A stretch of DNA of 64,000 nucleotides from Galbula dea (lineage: Eukaryota; Chordata; Aves; Piciformes; Galbulidae): the NCBI GenBank assembly GCA_013399015.1, contig VWZX01009002.1, positions 866,415 through 930,414 of the forward strand, read 5' to 3'. The notes beneath the pieces were generated by a model. That model saw nothing but the letters and a program-made list of their open reading frames with translations. It had not been told where the DNA came from and ran no database searches. Below, piece after piece: positions 45,329 through 58,060 of the stretch (the first letter of the stretch is position 1; each line of letters starts with the position of its first letter). The position numbers and the translations under genes are program-made.

Positions 45329-47329
45329 CAGCATATTCCCACAGCTTTCCTGTCACTGGCCTAGTCACACAGCCAAGATGCAAGACAACACTGTGTTACC
45401 AGTTGGAGAGGTCAGTACTGGGCATGGGGATTGGAGCATGTTCTTCCCACCCTGCTCCCTGTGTATTGGCAGAAGACAGTGGTGACTGCTCCTGGCCAGA
45501 ACTGGCCCATTAAAGTTAAGAGGGGAATCATCATAAGTAGTTGGGTCATCATCTTCACATTTCTTCTCTGCCTTGGAAGAGATCTCTGAGGAACAAGGAT
45601 GATCACAAGCTCCCCTAGAGAGTACCTTCTGCTCTCCAAAGTTACTCCCATCTCCTGATTTAAGGCACCATCTGGTGTGTCACACCTTTTGTTGCAAAGA
45701 TGGCCTGAAGCTTCTTTCAGAAGGATAACCAGAAGAGAACTGCTCCAGCAAGCACAAGGCTGGGGCTGAATCAGGGACTACATGTCTCTAACTGGGACCT
45801 TTAGGTGCTAAACCAGGGAGCAAGAAAGGACAAAGACTCCACCTTAGGGTCACACAGAGCTGAGGGGACACAGGGTGCCTACATGAGCCAAAAGCCTAGA
45901 GCCATCAGCTTTCCCACCAGCTACCAGGTGACTGCTGTATTTCATTCAGGTATTAGGCACCTTAAAATCATCTTTATCCTCTCCTGGAGCTTCACCATGC
46001 AGGGAAAGTTGAAGCCTTATGGCCTCTCTTGAACCCATTAATACTGGCAGTACCACACAGAGTTCAATACTCAGCTCCAGTTTATTTAAGGTTTCTTTTT
46101 TTTTACCCCCTCCACCCCTCACATTATGTGCTGAATTTTATTGAATCAACTTAATAGGAGCTGTGAAGTAAAATAAATAAATATGGAACTCATTTCTGCA
46201 GTTAGTGGGAATTATTCTGTTTGTTTACAAAGGCCATTAGAAGCTTACTGGAGGTGTTCATTTCAGCAAGGAGCCTCACTGATGGATCAGCACAGCCTTG
46301 CCAAAACTGTAGCCAAAATTTCACAGCAGTGCTCTCATTAGGCTCTAACAGTTAAAAGAAAACAGAACTGAAGAGAACTATTAATGTTTCCTGGTGGCCT
46401 CCAACCTTCTCCACATTCGTTTTACCCAAGGCATGCCCCAGAAGAACTCTTTTAAGGGTTGGGGGAGTTGGTAGCTTGCAAAAAAAAACCAGACAGAAAA
46501 AGGGAAGAGATGGGTGTTTGGTTTTCTTGAAACCAGAGAGGTTAAACCAGAACCCCTGGTAACTGCAGAGCTGCCCAAGCTGCTGCAGAGTGCAGTGTCT
46601 CTGAGAAAATGCTCAACAGCTGAGAAGGAATTATACAGCTGTAAAAAAAATAAGAATGGTACCATAAGACTATTTAAATCCCCATTTTAAAATGTGAGCT
46701 AGGCATTTCTAAGGTGTGAGAGTTCAGGGCTGTCCCTTAATTGCCAGAAAACACTAATTACAGCTGCATTTCAGTATGAACACATGGTGCCATTGTATGT
46801 TTTCACCCACAGATTTCCATAGGTATAGATAGTTTTTCATGGACATATTTTTTTCCTTTCAAGCAGTCAGAAATACAGGACTGGAACAATCTCTTGCCTA
46901 AATATATTCTGTATTTACTTTTGATCATTTCATGGTTTTCAAACAGAGGTGATCATCTCTGTTGCCTCCATCCTTAGCCAAAGCACCCAAAGAAGTGACC
47001 TGCTATTAGAGAGGCACAGACCCCTCTGATCCACTGGTGTCAGGAAGGGCCTTGGGTACTGAGCCCCTCTGGATGTGAGACCTTTGCACTGCCTGCACAC
47101 CTCCTGAACAGCTGCTGCATGTGTGCAGCTTCCTCTGCAGACATTTTCAAACACTGTAAGCAACTTGTCTGAGCATCATCCAAGAGAACCTGTGCCAAGT
47201 GCTCTAGTGGCACAGATGACTTCTTCTTGTAAGTAGCTGGCCCAGGGTTCTTGTCGCTCTGGTGTGATGAGGGGAGCCCTTGAAGCACAGTCTGCCGCCT
47301 CTCAGATCTTACAATAGAGTCTGCCTTGT
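45329..47329. other. Non-coding unique DNA
   Basis: No supported gene. Possible faint traces of 'taggcacctaaa'-type ancient repeat occur near 45805 and 45951, too short to call. Confidence 0.5.
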
Positions 47330-47435
47330 ATTTAGGCTTTTAGATGCCTGTTAGGAGTCACTCCCTTTTGTCTTTGGACAGGTAATTTTCAGAGGACCTA
47401 AAGAGGTTAGGCATCTTTGGATGGCTTTGCACCTT
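47330..47435. repeat. Ancient amniote palindromic repeat relic
   Basis: The blocks TATTTAGGCTTTTAGATGCC and GTAATTTTCAGAGGACCTAA followed by AGAGGTTAGGCATCTTTGGA match the style of an old repeat seen in turtles and crocodilians ('attttcaaaggcacctaaaggggttaggcacctaaat'). Divergence is high and the central 'cccattga' core is missing, so this is a partial copy. Confidence 0.5.
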
Positions 47436-50400
47436 TTCTTGCTTTCTTACCTTCTTCTTTCCCCCACTGACAGTAACCTCTTCTTGTCATGATGTGCAAA
47501 AGCATGCAGCTGCAGTCACCAAGCTGGAAGAGACAGGTTACAAACCAACAAGCACCAGGTCCCTAGAAGAACATCACATGCCCTGAGATTTTGGGGGCCT
47601 CCTGGCCGCTCTCTGAAGGTCTTTCCCTATGTCCTCTCCAAAACCACTGCTGTGCCAGCCCAAATCTTCTTTGCCTGGATGGGTCTGAGAGCTCAACAGT
47701 GTAGCTGTGAAGGAGGGAGATGCAAGGAGGAGGTGGTGGGGGGGGTTCCCAGTGGCCATTTTTCCTGTCAGCTGGTTTTTAGAGTCCCACCAAGAAAGGG
47801 TGGTTGCAGTAGCCCAGATGAGCTCAAAGCAGTGGCCCACACATGCCAGGCACACCTGAAGAGCCATGTCCCCCACTCTGGCTCAGACTCTGAAAGCAAC
47901 ACTGAGTGAGCATGACAGAAAGGACAAGGCAGACTGCAGCCCTCAGTGAAGCCCTCAGTACATGTCTCTGCTCTCAGGAGATTTGTCTGATCAGCAGGAG
48001 AGAATCACTGGGTAAGATACAGAGACCAGCCTGGGGATGTGAGTAGGATCCAAGGCATTGAACAGGACTGAGATAGACTGGAGAAATTGGATCCAAACAG
48101 CTCAGAGGATATAGTAAATTCCTAGTGTGGGAGGAAGAAAAACAGTATTGTACAGCTTTCAGCTGTGAAGATACTCAGACATTAAATATCTTATGTCAAG
48201 TCCTCAGGCTCAATCAGCTATATTTTATCTTTGTTTCTATAGCCTTTCTTTTTTTTTCCCCTTAAATCTAATCCACACATGACTAAGTCATGTGAAAGAT
48301 CCAGGCTAGCTGTTGATTGTCCAGACCACAAGGAAGATGTGAGGGATGCTCTGGCTTTCTCCTTTCCATGGCAATAGTGAACAGCAACCACTGAGAGCTA
48401 TGGACCTTCCATGAGCAGCTAGAACAAAACAGACTTCCTAGAAGACTATTAAACAGAGAGAGAAATCTCTTTAAAAGTCTTTATTCTGCTTTGCTAATCA
48501 ACTGCCACTGCTGTTTAAGGTTGGAGCTTTTCATTGTTTCAGAGCATCCCCTGCCAGATCTATTGTAAAGGTTTCTAGTAAAATCCTTCTTACTGCAGTG
48601 GGATGAATTTTATATATGCATGTATTTTTTTTCCCCCCAAAGACTGATTTAATAGAAACTTGGCACCAGAAAAAGTGTTGCTGTTTCATTACTATGATAC
48701 ATAAAAATTCATGGGGGTCTCAGAACCCTCTTTCTAAAACAAATATCATTAGCACATGCTGGAATACAGAACTTAGTGGCAATTATACAGTAGTCATCTT
48801 TCAAATACACACTTCCCATGTTTCTCAGACTATTAGTCACCATTCTTAAAATGCACAGTAAGTATTGGAATAAAATTCAAACTCTCTGCATTTTTTTGGA
48901 AGTGTTGCTGGTAGTTTGGTTTCCTGGTAGTCTGAACACAAAGAGACAGCTTAATTTTATTTCTTTTTTTCAAGCCTTTTTAATTTACACTTCACATTAT
49001 TGTTTTTAAACCCTACTTCTAACATTTTTATTATAGCAACTCTCTTTAGTGCAGCCCACTAAATCCTCATTTGCCTTTCAGAACTAAACCTTAGCACTTA
49101 TAGAGTGCTTGGGGTTTTTAAAGTGTTAAACAAATCTTAACTAATTCATGTTTGTGCACCCCAGCCTGACCTTAGAAAGAGGCTGCAGTGATGAAGGGAA
49201 GGGTTTTTTCTGTCACTATGAACAAGCTCTAACAGTACTGACATTGCACAAACAGAAACATGAGGCACAGTTGGGAATAACCCACCTGTTAATTAGTGTT
49301 GGCCAAATTAGGGGGACTCTCAAATTGGTGGATTCTTTCTCAGTACTATTAAAGGAGAAAATGCTTGTTTGCCTGTTTGGGTAGCCAACAGCAAGTGGTG
49401 ATGATGGGAAAAAGGCTTCACTTCCCAACTTTGGTAAGTCCAAGAGCCCAGGAAGGGATTTTGTTCACACACCCACTGGGGTCATTTCAGCATGTCAAGG
49501 GGCACAGGACCCACAGGGGATGGTGACCTTGGGTCCTTGCTACCCCCTTGTATTTCCTTCCCACAGACAGGCTCAAGCCTTCTCCACTGAGTCAGCAGGA
49601 CTTGGACCATAGCTTTACATCAGAGATGTTTTCTACCATACATTCGTTTTTAATATATTAACAATTTGATTGAGTAATCTTTATGACAGAGGAGATTTCC
49701 TGTAAATCAGGACTAAAAGATTATCTTCTTCAATTATATCTGATGTGGTTGCCCAATAGCCCTCCCTACAATGTGCTTCCCACAGAAGTCCCCAAATTTA
49801 CTGGGCTTCTGGACCCACCATAACAATGTTGCAATCATATCAAAGCATGACTTCTGCATCTGTTCTGGAAACAACATGACCATAAACATCCCTGGATGTT
49901 TCTAACTGTCAGGGATTTCATCCTGACTTTAACAATAGCCAGGAAACACACAGTTCAGACTTCAATCCAGTTTTCTCAGCAAGATTAATTCCAGTAAGAT
50001 GTCCCAGATAATATTTTCTTGTAGGATTACTGCCCAGCTTGGGTAGTTTCTCATTCAATCTTCATCTTTTATTAATGCACCCTGTGTGTTATATATGACC
50101 CCAAACCCTTGCCAGTGCTGTGCTCCTAACCCCATGGAATTCATGACCTGTTTCCAGGTTCCATTTTGACTGCTTGAACACCCCTGGAATTTCACTAATC
50201 AGATCAGACCTTAGAGCCATTCACTGATTTCTATCCTTCCACATTCCCAGTGCTGGCAGCCACCCCCAGCTGACATCTACAGCACAGGCAGGAGGAACAC
50301 TGTGGATACTCTTCTGCTCACGAGAGGTCCTCCTGGTGTTGGGGGAACACTCCACAGCTGCAGGGCTCCATGCTGACACATCTACTAACAGGATTAGGAC

Positions 50401-50573
50401 TTTAAGTAGAAAAAACATATGTCTCCAGCAATATAGCTGGAGAGCTCCCAACAACTGTAATTAAGGATGCCAATGAGTTTCCATCCTAAGCCTCTGTTTT
50501 CGTTTGCTCATAACTTTCCAAAACTGTCACCTAGAAGGCTAAACTTTTATGGTCCTGCTTTCTGCCAAATTGT
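47436..50573. other. Non-coding unique DNA
   Basis: No supported gene, RNA or recognised transposon. G-run at 47738-47745 and several T-runs. Confidence 0.55.
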
Positions 50574-50627
50574 GGGGCTTGGGGTATTTTTCTTGGGGTT
50601 TTTTTGGTTGGTTGGGGTTTTTTGGGG
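50574..50627 (+). repeat. G-tract cluster (potential quadruplex)
   Basis: Five GGGG tracts (50574, 50581, 50595, 50614, 50624) lie within 54 nt, separated by T-rich spacers of 3 to 15 nt. This satisfies a loose intramolecular G-quadruplex pattern with one long loop. It may simply be a decayed GGTTTT-type simple repeat. Confidence 0.7.
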
Positions 50628-52315
50628 TTTTTTTGGCAGTTGTTGAAAGTTTGAGGGAAAACAAACGTCCTTTTTTTGAATGCAAGAAGAGAGAATATTT
50701 TGTTTGTTTTTTATCCTCATGTAAATATGTGGATTTAAGCTGATTGATACTGGATTTTCTATCTCATTTAATTCTCAGATGGCATTTTTAACTCTTAAAT
50801 GACATTCCAGCAGCTGGCAAGTATGGGATGCATTTTTAATAAGGCAACAGAAAAACCACAAGAATACAGAGTTTTCTGCTCAGTTAGAAAATTTGACAGT
50901 CAATTCAGCTACCTGTTTCAAAATGATTTTCCTCTCAGTGGCTTGGAGAAATCTCAGAACTCCACTCTGAACATGTAGCCATAATAAAGTTTCTTAATGT
51001 GGAAACTGGGAATAAACAAAGCACCCTGACCCCCCAGGAGTGCCATGACCCTTTCTCAGCCTGTTCGCCTAACGCTGTGTGGCTCAGTGGTAGCACTAGG
51101 AGCCTGTCAATATTCTTGGCACTTGCAGATGTCTCAAAGTGCTTTGAACTTGAAGCTTTTGTAAATCTAAGCCTCATGCTCCCCTTTCTCCCTGATGGAA
51201 GGGAAACTATTTAAAATCATGTTAAGATCTTGTCAAGACAGAAAGAAGTTGTGCCTTCCTGACTCATTTCACTCCTGTCTTTTCCTGTTGTTCATCCTGC
51301 CTCTTGCTGCTGGCTGGATGCTGAATTTAGACTCTTGGAACTCAGCAATCTCACCAGGATTCACTCTATGAGATGTCCATCCACTTGAGACACTACAGAG
51401 GTATTAAATACTCAGAACTTACCCACAAATGAATTCTCTTTGGAGAAAGAATATGTCTTCTGTGACAATAGTAAGTATTTGATTTAAATATATATATCTT
51501 CTACTCTGTTTATTATTCTTGGGAGAGGAAAGTTGAGAAATGGGTGGGGGTTAGCTGGGATTTTTCATTTTGTCATGTGTTTTCTTTGTGGATTAATTAG
51601 ATTTTTTTTCCCCCCTTTATTCACTTATTTCCTTCCTGACCAAGTTTTTCTTTCACAGATGGTAAACCCAGCTTTGCTAGAAAGCTGTTGAAATGCAAGT
51701 TGCTTTTTAAACACCCTTGTCTGTTAAAGTTTTTCCTTCCCAAATCAATTTTTTCTGTTTCTGAACATCCTAGGAGAAAGAGGTAACTTTTTTGTAATGG
51801 TCCTAGGTTAAAAAGTCTGCACAGAGGATCTGTGTTACTGTGGTTACTGTACCTTTTGGAAGGTACCCATTTAAAGGTAAGGAACATTTAAAAAGGAAGC
51901 AAATGATCCTAACAGTCTCAGTGGAGGTGTCTTATGTTTGCATCACAGTTCCCCCCAAAAAGTGGTGTTTTATATTCCTCATAAATCAGAAAACTCACTT
52001 GGACCTACAGAATGACATGGTGGCTGTTATCCAATTACTACCATGCAAGAAGTTGCTCTAGAAGACGATTATTTAGGGAAAAAGAAAGGAATTTCTAGGA
52101 GGTGAGAAAACCAAGAGCCTCCAACAGTAATTTGCCCTCCCCACTTGAACACACACTACTATGAAATGGCTTTAACTAGGTGTTGTGTACAATTTTCTGG
52201 TGGGACTCCTGTTCCACTTAAGGACAAGGTGGCTAGTCAATAGATTTTTTTACTTCCACAACTTCTGTAGAGTATCATAGAGATTTCTTTAATGTGCAGC
52301 TGCTTGCATAAGGAC
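50628..52315. other. Non-coding unique DNA
   Basis: No supported gene. Ordinary AT-rich sequence including a short ATATATAT run near 51489. Confidence 0.55.
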
Positions 52316-52518
52316 CTGAACATAAGGAAACATTTCTTAACTGCAACAGTGGTTAGGCATTGGCCCAGGCTGCTCAGGGCAGTGGTGGACTCACCAACCC
52401 TGGAGGGGTTCCCAGACCATGTAGATGTGGCACTTCACAGCATGGTTTAGTGGCATGGGGGTGTTGGACTTGATGATCTTAGAGGTATTTTCCAACCTTA
52501 ATAATTCTATGATTCTAT
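52316..52518 (+). mobile_element. CR1 LINE 3' end
   Basis: The blocks TAAGGAAACATTTCTTAAC, GTGGTTAGGCATTGGCCCAG, CTGGAGGGGTTCCCAGACCA, GTTGGACTTGATGATCTTAG and AATAATTCTATGATTCTAT define a plus-strand CR1 3' end with its terminal repeats. It is of the type whose reverse complement appears at 7370. Only about 200 bp survive and the ORF2 tail is frameshifted. Confidence 0.95.
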
Positions 52519-54650
52519 CTCCCCAGGACATTATAACATGAAGTTCTCAGCATTCTCTCTCCTCCAATCAGTCTCCAATCTCCATCTCCACTTTACAAAG
52601 GCTTCACTCCAACTTCTTACATTAGGTGAGAGACTCTTGCTCAGCAACTGCAGCCTGAGACAGGAGCATACCCAGCCATCCTCTGCAGGGGCACGGGTGC
52701 TGGCTGCATGCATGGAGGTAGACAGAGCCTCTGGAGGACTCAGCACTCACCCTTTGAACAAGTAGGTCCTTCAGCTATTTTACTGTTTAGGCAAATGGTC
52801 ACAGGATCAACAAAAGACACATCCTTAATGTAGATCTCAGGCCTCTTGCCCAAGGCATAGATATGCAGAATTATTTGAAGAACCTTTTTTAGCTTACAAA
52901 AAGCAATGTCTTTTCCCCAAATCCCTTTGAAACACCAGAACATCTGAGCTGAATACTTCCCAAATACTAATCAATACCCCAGAAAAACAAACCAAACCAA
53001 ACAAAATCAAGCACAACTAATTCCTAAATGGTTGAAATCTGGAAAGACTATTAGCAGCAGAAAGTAGGATCTTATAATGAGAAGTGTTAGATAATGGATG
53101 CAGTAGTGCCATCTTCACCTGGATTATTTATGCATCCATGTAGGATGTGAGTACAGAGGAAGAAAGTGTGTCATGATACTTGGAGCATATCAGGTTTGTT
53201 GCATGATTTATGTTTTTAATATAGCCACTCCTCTTAGTCTCTTTGCTATGGAGCCACAAATGCATCTGAAAACTGACACACATATGAAAAAGAAATGGGA
53301 GACAACAGAAAATGTTGATTCATCTCCATCTCCACTTTATCCCCATCAATGTGACCTATGCCTCTTAAAAAAACCCACTGATCTGAAAAATCCACATATT
53401 TCCTAGATTAAAAAATGAGGGCAAAAGTCCTCAAACAGACTTCTTCCCCCTGCAAATAATTCATTTAGTTGCAGAACTCACCAGATAGATCACCTTGAAC
53501 TGGGGAAACATTCACACATTAAACATTGCACCCAAAACATTTTCAATTTGTTCTTGAATTTCATGCAGATCACCTTCAAGGGGTGGGGGTTGTTTGGTTT
53601 TGGTGCTTCTCTCCAGAGAGAAATCCCACCATCAGTTTGGAAAAATAATTATCCTCCCTGTACCTCTCATGATCTTTTCCCAACAAATGAAGTGAGGTGG
53701 TTTTTTTTTTTTTGTGGTCAGCTTGAATTTCAGACTATTTCCTGCTCTTTAACACTTCCCTTAGATTTTAATACCCTAACACCTGAAACCAGCAGCCTGG
53801 TCGAGCAAGAATGGCTCTCCAAAGCCTCAGTGGATCCATTGGAAGCTATGAAGTCCAAGGCAGTGATTTCAGCTAAACATTACCAGCTCCTGACCCTGGA
53901 AAGGGAAAAGTCAAAGTTCTTTTGGAAATGACACATTGTGACCTGCAGTCTGCTGTAGCACATTAAACCTGATAAATGATCAGAAATGATGACTTAAACA
54001 AGCATCTAAGAGAGAGTCTTTTGCTTAATGTACCCAGCAGTTAACCTTATGTAGTCACATTGCCTAGTGGGCTCGTTTGGAAGCCATGTAGGCTTAGCTG
54101 AGGATAAACAAAGCATTGCAGTACCATTAAAGGTTTTCTACATCTTCCTTCTGTGTTACTGTGGTTCAGTGCTTCTGTCATGAAAATGAGCTAAATGGAG
54201 TTTCCCACACTCTGGACCACAAAGGCTGCACTATATTATTGCCTTGCCAATAGACATCTTGTACTTTCCTGAACACATGCCTGCTTCCAGAGCAAACCTT
54301 GATTTTCATAGCACCAAAGAGGGCTGCAGCACAGACAGGGAGCAAACTCAAGAGCAGAAAATCAAAATAAAGTGGAAGTGATGTCAAAACCAGGCAGCTT
54401 TTCCAGGTGGCAGAAAAAATGCCTCTCCAAGTACAAAAAGGAGTTAATTTTTTTCCCACATCCCCAAAAATCCTCTCCAAGTGAAATGCCAAATCTAATC
54501 CTCCTACCTAATAAGTTCTCAAATTTTTAATTTAGGCACTTATGCCAGAGCCCTATAGGTACTAGAATCATGTGAGCTATTGCTCTGTATTAAGTTGCTC
54601 AACTGTAATGACTTCATCATTTCATTTAAGCACCTGTTCTGGAAAATCGG
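52519..54650. other. Non-coding unique DNA
   Basis: No supported gene. A T-run at 53698-53713 and short AAACCAAACC-type stretch near 52988 are the only simple repeats. Confidence 0.55.
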
Positions 54651-54700
54651 TCCTGATCCTGCAAACACTCCCATCTAGTGAGTATTCCCATTTGAACTCT
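54651..54700. repeat. Ancient amniote repeat relic
   Basis: TCCTGATCCTGCAAACACTC followed by GTGAGTATTCCCATTTGA resembles an old turtle/crocodilian/bird repeat with the order 'cctgatcctgcaaacactt ... gtgagtagtcccattga'. Only one arm is recognisable. Confidence 0.55.
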
Positions 54701-54884
54701 AAAAATTGGATCCCAGCTCTTTAGGGTGATTTACAGCATACTATTAGAAGCATCTAGAAGCACCTGAAATGTGTCAGTGGATGAATATGAGCAATAATTG
54801 TAAATATAGTTTATGAGTTAAGCAGCACACTGATATTGGTGGCCAATACCCAGCCAAAGATTGCCTCTCCCGACTCCTGTTTAA

Positions 54885-54965
54885 ACTCCCCACTGACTGC
54901 AGTTGGAATTCAGACTTTAAATGAGGAGTTAGGAGCCCAGATGCTTTGCTGATCATGGGCCTTTG
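54885..54965. repeat. Ancient amniote repeat relic
   Basis: AACTCCCCACTGACTGCAGT followed by TGGAATTCAG and, 40 bp on, TTTGCTGATCATGGGCCTT resembles 'aactcccattgacttcagtgggagttcag ... ttgcaggatcaggcc'. With the 54651 fragment it may be the two ends of one element about 300 bp long, or two insertions. Confidence 0.45.
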
Positions 54966-57107
54966 GCTGCCAAATGCTGACTCTTCCCAAGGGACTCAGT
55001 GGAAATGACAGCAGAGAGGAATTTTATGCATACATAGCTCCTCTTGGAGTTTATCCGACAGAGGAAAATCTCCTTTGAACCTCAGCTGCCTCTCTTCTTT
55101 CTCTCAGAGTCTTCCTAAAAAATACAAACTCAGCTTTTATTTCACAGCCCTTTATTACCCCCAAACTGAATGGGTGCCCATGCCCTAGGGAAATGGTTGG
55201 GCTATGTCCTCTGGCCATTGAGGCACACAACCTAGCTCTCCAACATCAAGAAGCAGCAGCCGACTCCTTTACTCATTACAATAATTTGATTTGCTTAGGG
55301 AGATGGAGGTCTGCTCCCTTTGCTTCCTCTCTGCCCCTGCCACTTCTCTGCAGGCATCCCTGAGCCCTGTGCAGAGTGGAGGGATGAGGCAGGATTCCCA
55401 GAGCTCCAGAGGGAAGGAGAAGGAGCGTGATCTGTACTTTCCACCCCCAAGGTGCTCAGAAAGCCAAAGTCCAGCTCTCCTCCTCTGCAACTGCCCAACC
55501 TACCTTAGGCTTGGTCAGCCTGGTGAAGACCTCCTTCATCCATGGTGCTTCCTTACTTACATCTTAAATAGCTCCAAGATTTGCTCCACTCTTAGATACT
55601 TCCTATGTAATTACAGCAGGGGTGAGCTTGGCCCAACACACTGAAGTATCAGTTTCTATACCTACTCCTGTAGTGCCATGAGGAGAAGGTCTGTATCCAT
55701 GTAAATACCAGAATTTTCTCCTCTACTTTCTGTCTTATTTTAGCCTCCAACTTGCAAATCCACTGGAATCCTTTGCACTATATGTTGCTGAGCTGTTTCT
55801 GCCTGGCTTGAGCTTGGCAGCAACTAGGATTCCTTTTCTTTTTTGTTTTTCAAGTTAGCATCTTAAAGAAAGGAAAATAAACATGAAGGCAGAATTTCCT
55901 GCAGGACAGTGGGAAGGGGAGAGAGCAGATCAGCTCTAAGATGTTGCTGTTATTTTCCCAGGACAAGCTCTATTTTCTTTTTTTGACTTTTCCTTTTTCA
56001 TCATTTAATTATATATTTATTCTCCACTTCTAAAATCACCTACAAAACCATGGAGAAAACTGGAAGATTTGGGGTTTTCCAGAAATAACAGAGTTCAAAT
56101 TGCCCCAGAACACCTCTGGAGAGAATTTCCCTGTGCTTGGTGTTGTGCTTACAGCACAGATGACTTTGTAGGAAATAAATGTCTGAAAGTAGAAGACCTA
56201 AGTCATGTTCTTTCCTTGCTCAGCCTGCCTGGGGGTAGCTGTTGTTGTTCTGCCAGTGGTATAATCCTTTGTCCTTAAGCATGGCTATAAGGAACATGAC
56301 TGATGGTAATTTGTCTCCCTAGAAACTTCACCTGCAACAAATTTCTGTTCTCTGCTCAGGCTAATTAGCCCAACATATCTATTAAGTATTTTTTTTTGGT
56401 GCACTGGCTTGAAATCTGTTTGAGAATTCCCCTCCTAGAAAACTAGAGCTAACATCTGAGATGGCACAAGGGCAAAACAAGCAACCATGGCCATCAGCAC
56501 AGCAAGGACAAGATGTTAGGCAGCCTTTGGAAGCAAAGCAGAAGGAGTTTCCCAACCCAGCTCCATTCTTGTCACTCAAGCAGCTCCTCCATGCCACATG
56601 CAGAGCTCTGCTCCTCCAAAGCAGCAGTGATGTGCTTTGGTGTGCACATGGTCAGACAAGGTGTAGGTAGCAGAGGATGTTAACAATGATTGCAAAGTGA
56701 AGAATGAGGATTCCACACTTCATTTATCTGCTAGTGGTACATGTTAGATATTGCATTGCTTATTAGTTGGTTCTCCTAAAGGGAATGTGCAAGTGAACCC
56801 CCAAAGTGCAAGGGCAAAGGACAATGAGGACTTTGCCTGCCTTCAGGGAAGGGGACAGCTTCATACCTCCTGCTGAACCCTCAGTCTCCCCTGCAGAAGC
56901 CCAGGCATGAAACTTGCAGGGCTGAGATCTTCACTGCAGAGTCCTCTAATGACACCAGAGAGGTACCTAGACCTAGATTCCTGAAGTGGCAAGAAGCACC
57001 TCTTTGAAACCATGGGACATCTTCCCTAGATGGACCAGGCTCTGCACACATGGGCACTGCCTCCCCTAGGAAAATATGCCCAGCTGAGGGTTTGAGCTTT
57101 TGGCTGT
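54966..57107. other. Non-coding unique DNA
   Basis: No supported gene. The 117-codon plus frame at 55291-55644 overlaps minus frames and has no domain. Confidence 0.55.
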
Positions 57108-57182
57108 GATCCTGGAGTAACCTCAGTGAACTTGATGGATTTTCTCCAGATTTACCCCAGGATAATGAGCTAAGAGTTGGGA
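57108..57182. repeat. Ancient amniote palindromic repeat relic
   Basis: CCTGGAGTAACCTCAGTGAA, then TTCTCCAGATTTACCCCAGG, then ATAATGAGCTAAGAGTTGGG keeps the order of a known-style amniote repeat ('ggagtaactccattgacttc ... actctggatttacaccagtgtaactgagagcagaatttggcc'). Diverged, non-coding. Confidence 0.55.
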
Positions 57183-57899
57183 CCTCTGTGCCATATTGTG
57201 TGGATTTTGATTAAGTTTAAATAAAGTTTCCACCTCAAATGAATAGCAAGTGTTATCTGTTTTTCTATATAACTTCATGCTCTTTATTATTTAAAATGTC
57301 CAATTTGCTAGATGAAAACATAAATACTGACTGCAGCTGTAGAATTTAATAAAACCTCAAGTTTGAGCTAGCAAGTGAAAAAAAGTATATTATTGGAAAC
57401 TTGTGGTCAAACTTGAAGCTTGAAGGAAATATTTTAGCACTATCACAATATTAAATTGCAATCATTATTTAATTTATCTTCTCTGAAATGACTTAAGGGA
57501 AGTCCACCCAAAGCCCTATTTACCTAAGCCAGGAAATAAGTCAGTGATCAGCTAGGTGGATGAAGTAATTGAAAGCTGACAAGGGACAATATAATGCCAC
57601 TATTGTAACAGCACTTAGAAGTATTGTTTGACTTTGACCTGCTTAGGAATAAATGCTGCAAAGTTTTCATTTCATCCAACAAAAAAAAAAGTGTACAGCA
57701 ATAAAATGTGTTCCTTTTGCTGAATTCTTGATATTTTTTCTTTAAATTGAAAAATATCAGCTTTGGCACATCTGGAGGAAAGGAATGTTCCCCACAATTA
57801 CCAAGATTTGGAAAAAAAAAAAAAAAGAGAGATATATTAGAAATTAAGGCATTGAGCAGGCTGTACTTCCAGCAAAAAGCCTGAACCCCTGGGCAACCT
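57183..57899. other. Non-coding AT-rich DNA
   Basis: No supported gene. Includes A-runs at 57681-57690 and 57811-57825. Confidence 0.55.
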
Positions 57900-58060
57900 G
57901 TGCATTTCAATTGTCACTTTGAACTTTGGAACAAAGGGGAGACTGTAAAATCAGTTTATAAAAAGTATTATGAGATACCACAACTGGCATTTTTATGACC
58001 TTATTAAACTGCATCCAAGTGTCATAAATTATATGTAATGAAAGTGAATAGGATCTCTGA
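57900..58060. promoter_or_regulatory. Candidate conserved non-coding element (weak)
   Basis: ACTTTGAACTTTGGAACAAAGG (TCF/HNF4/SOX-like cores), CATTTTTATGACCTTATTAAAC and GTCATAAATTATATGTAATG (caudal/homeodomain-like) are packed together in repeat-free sequence. Function is inferred. Confidence 0.22.
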
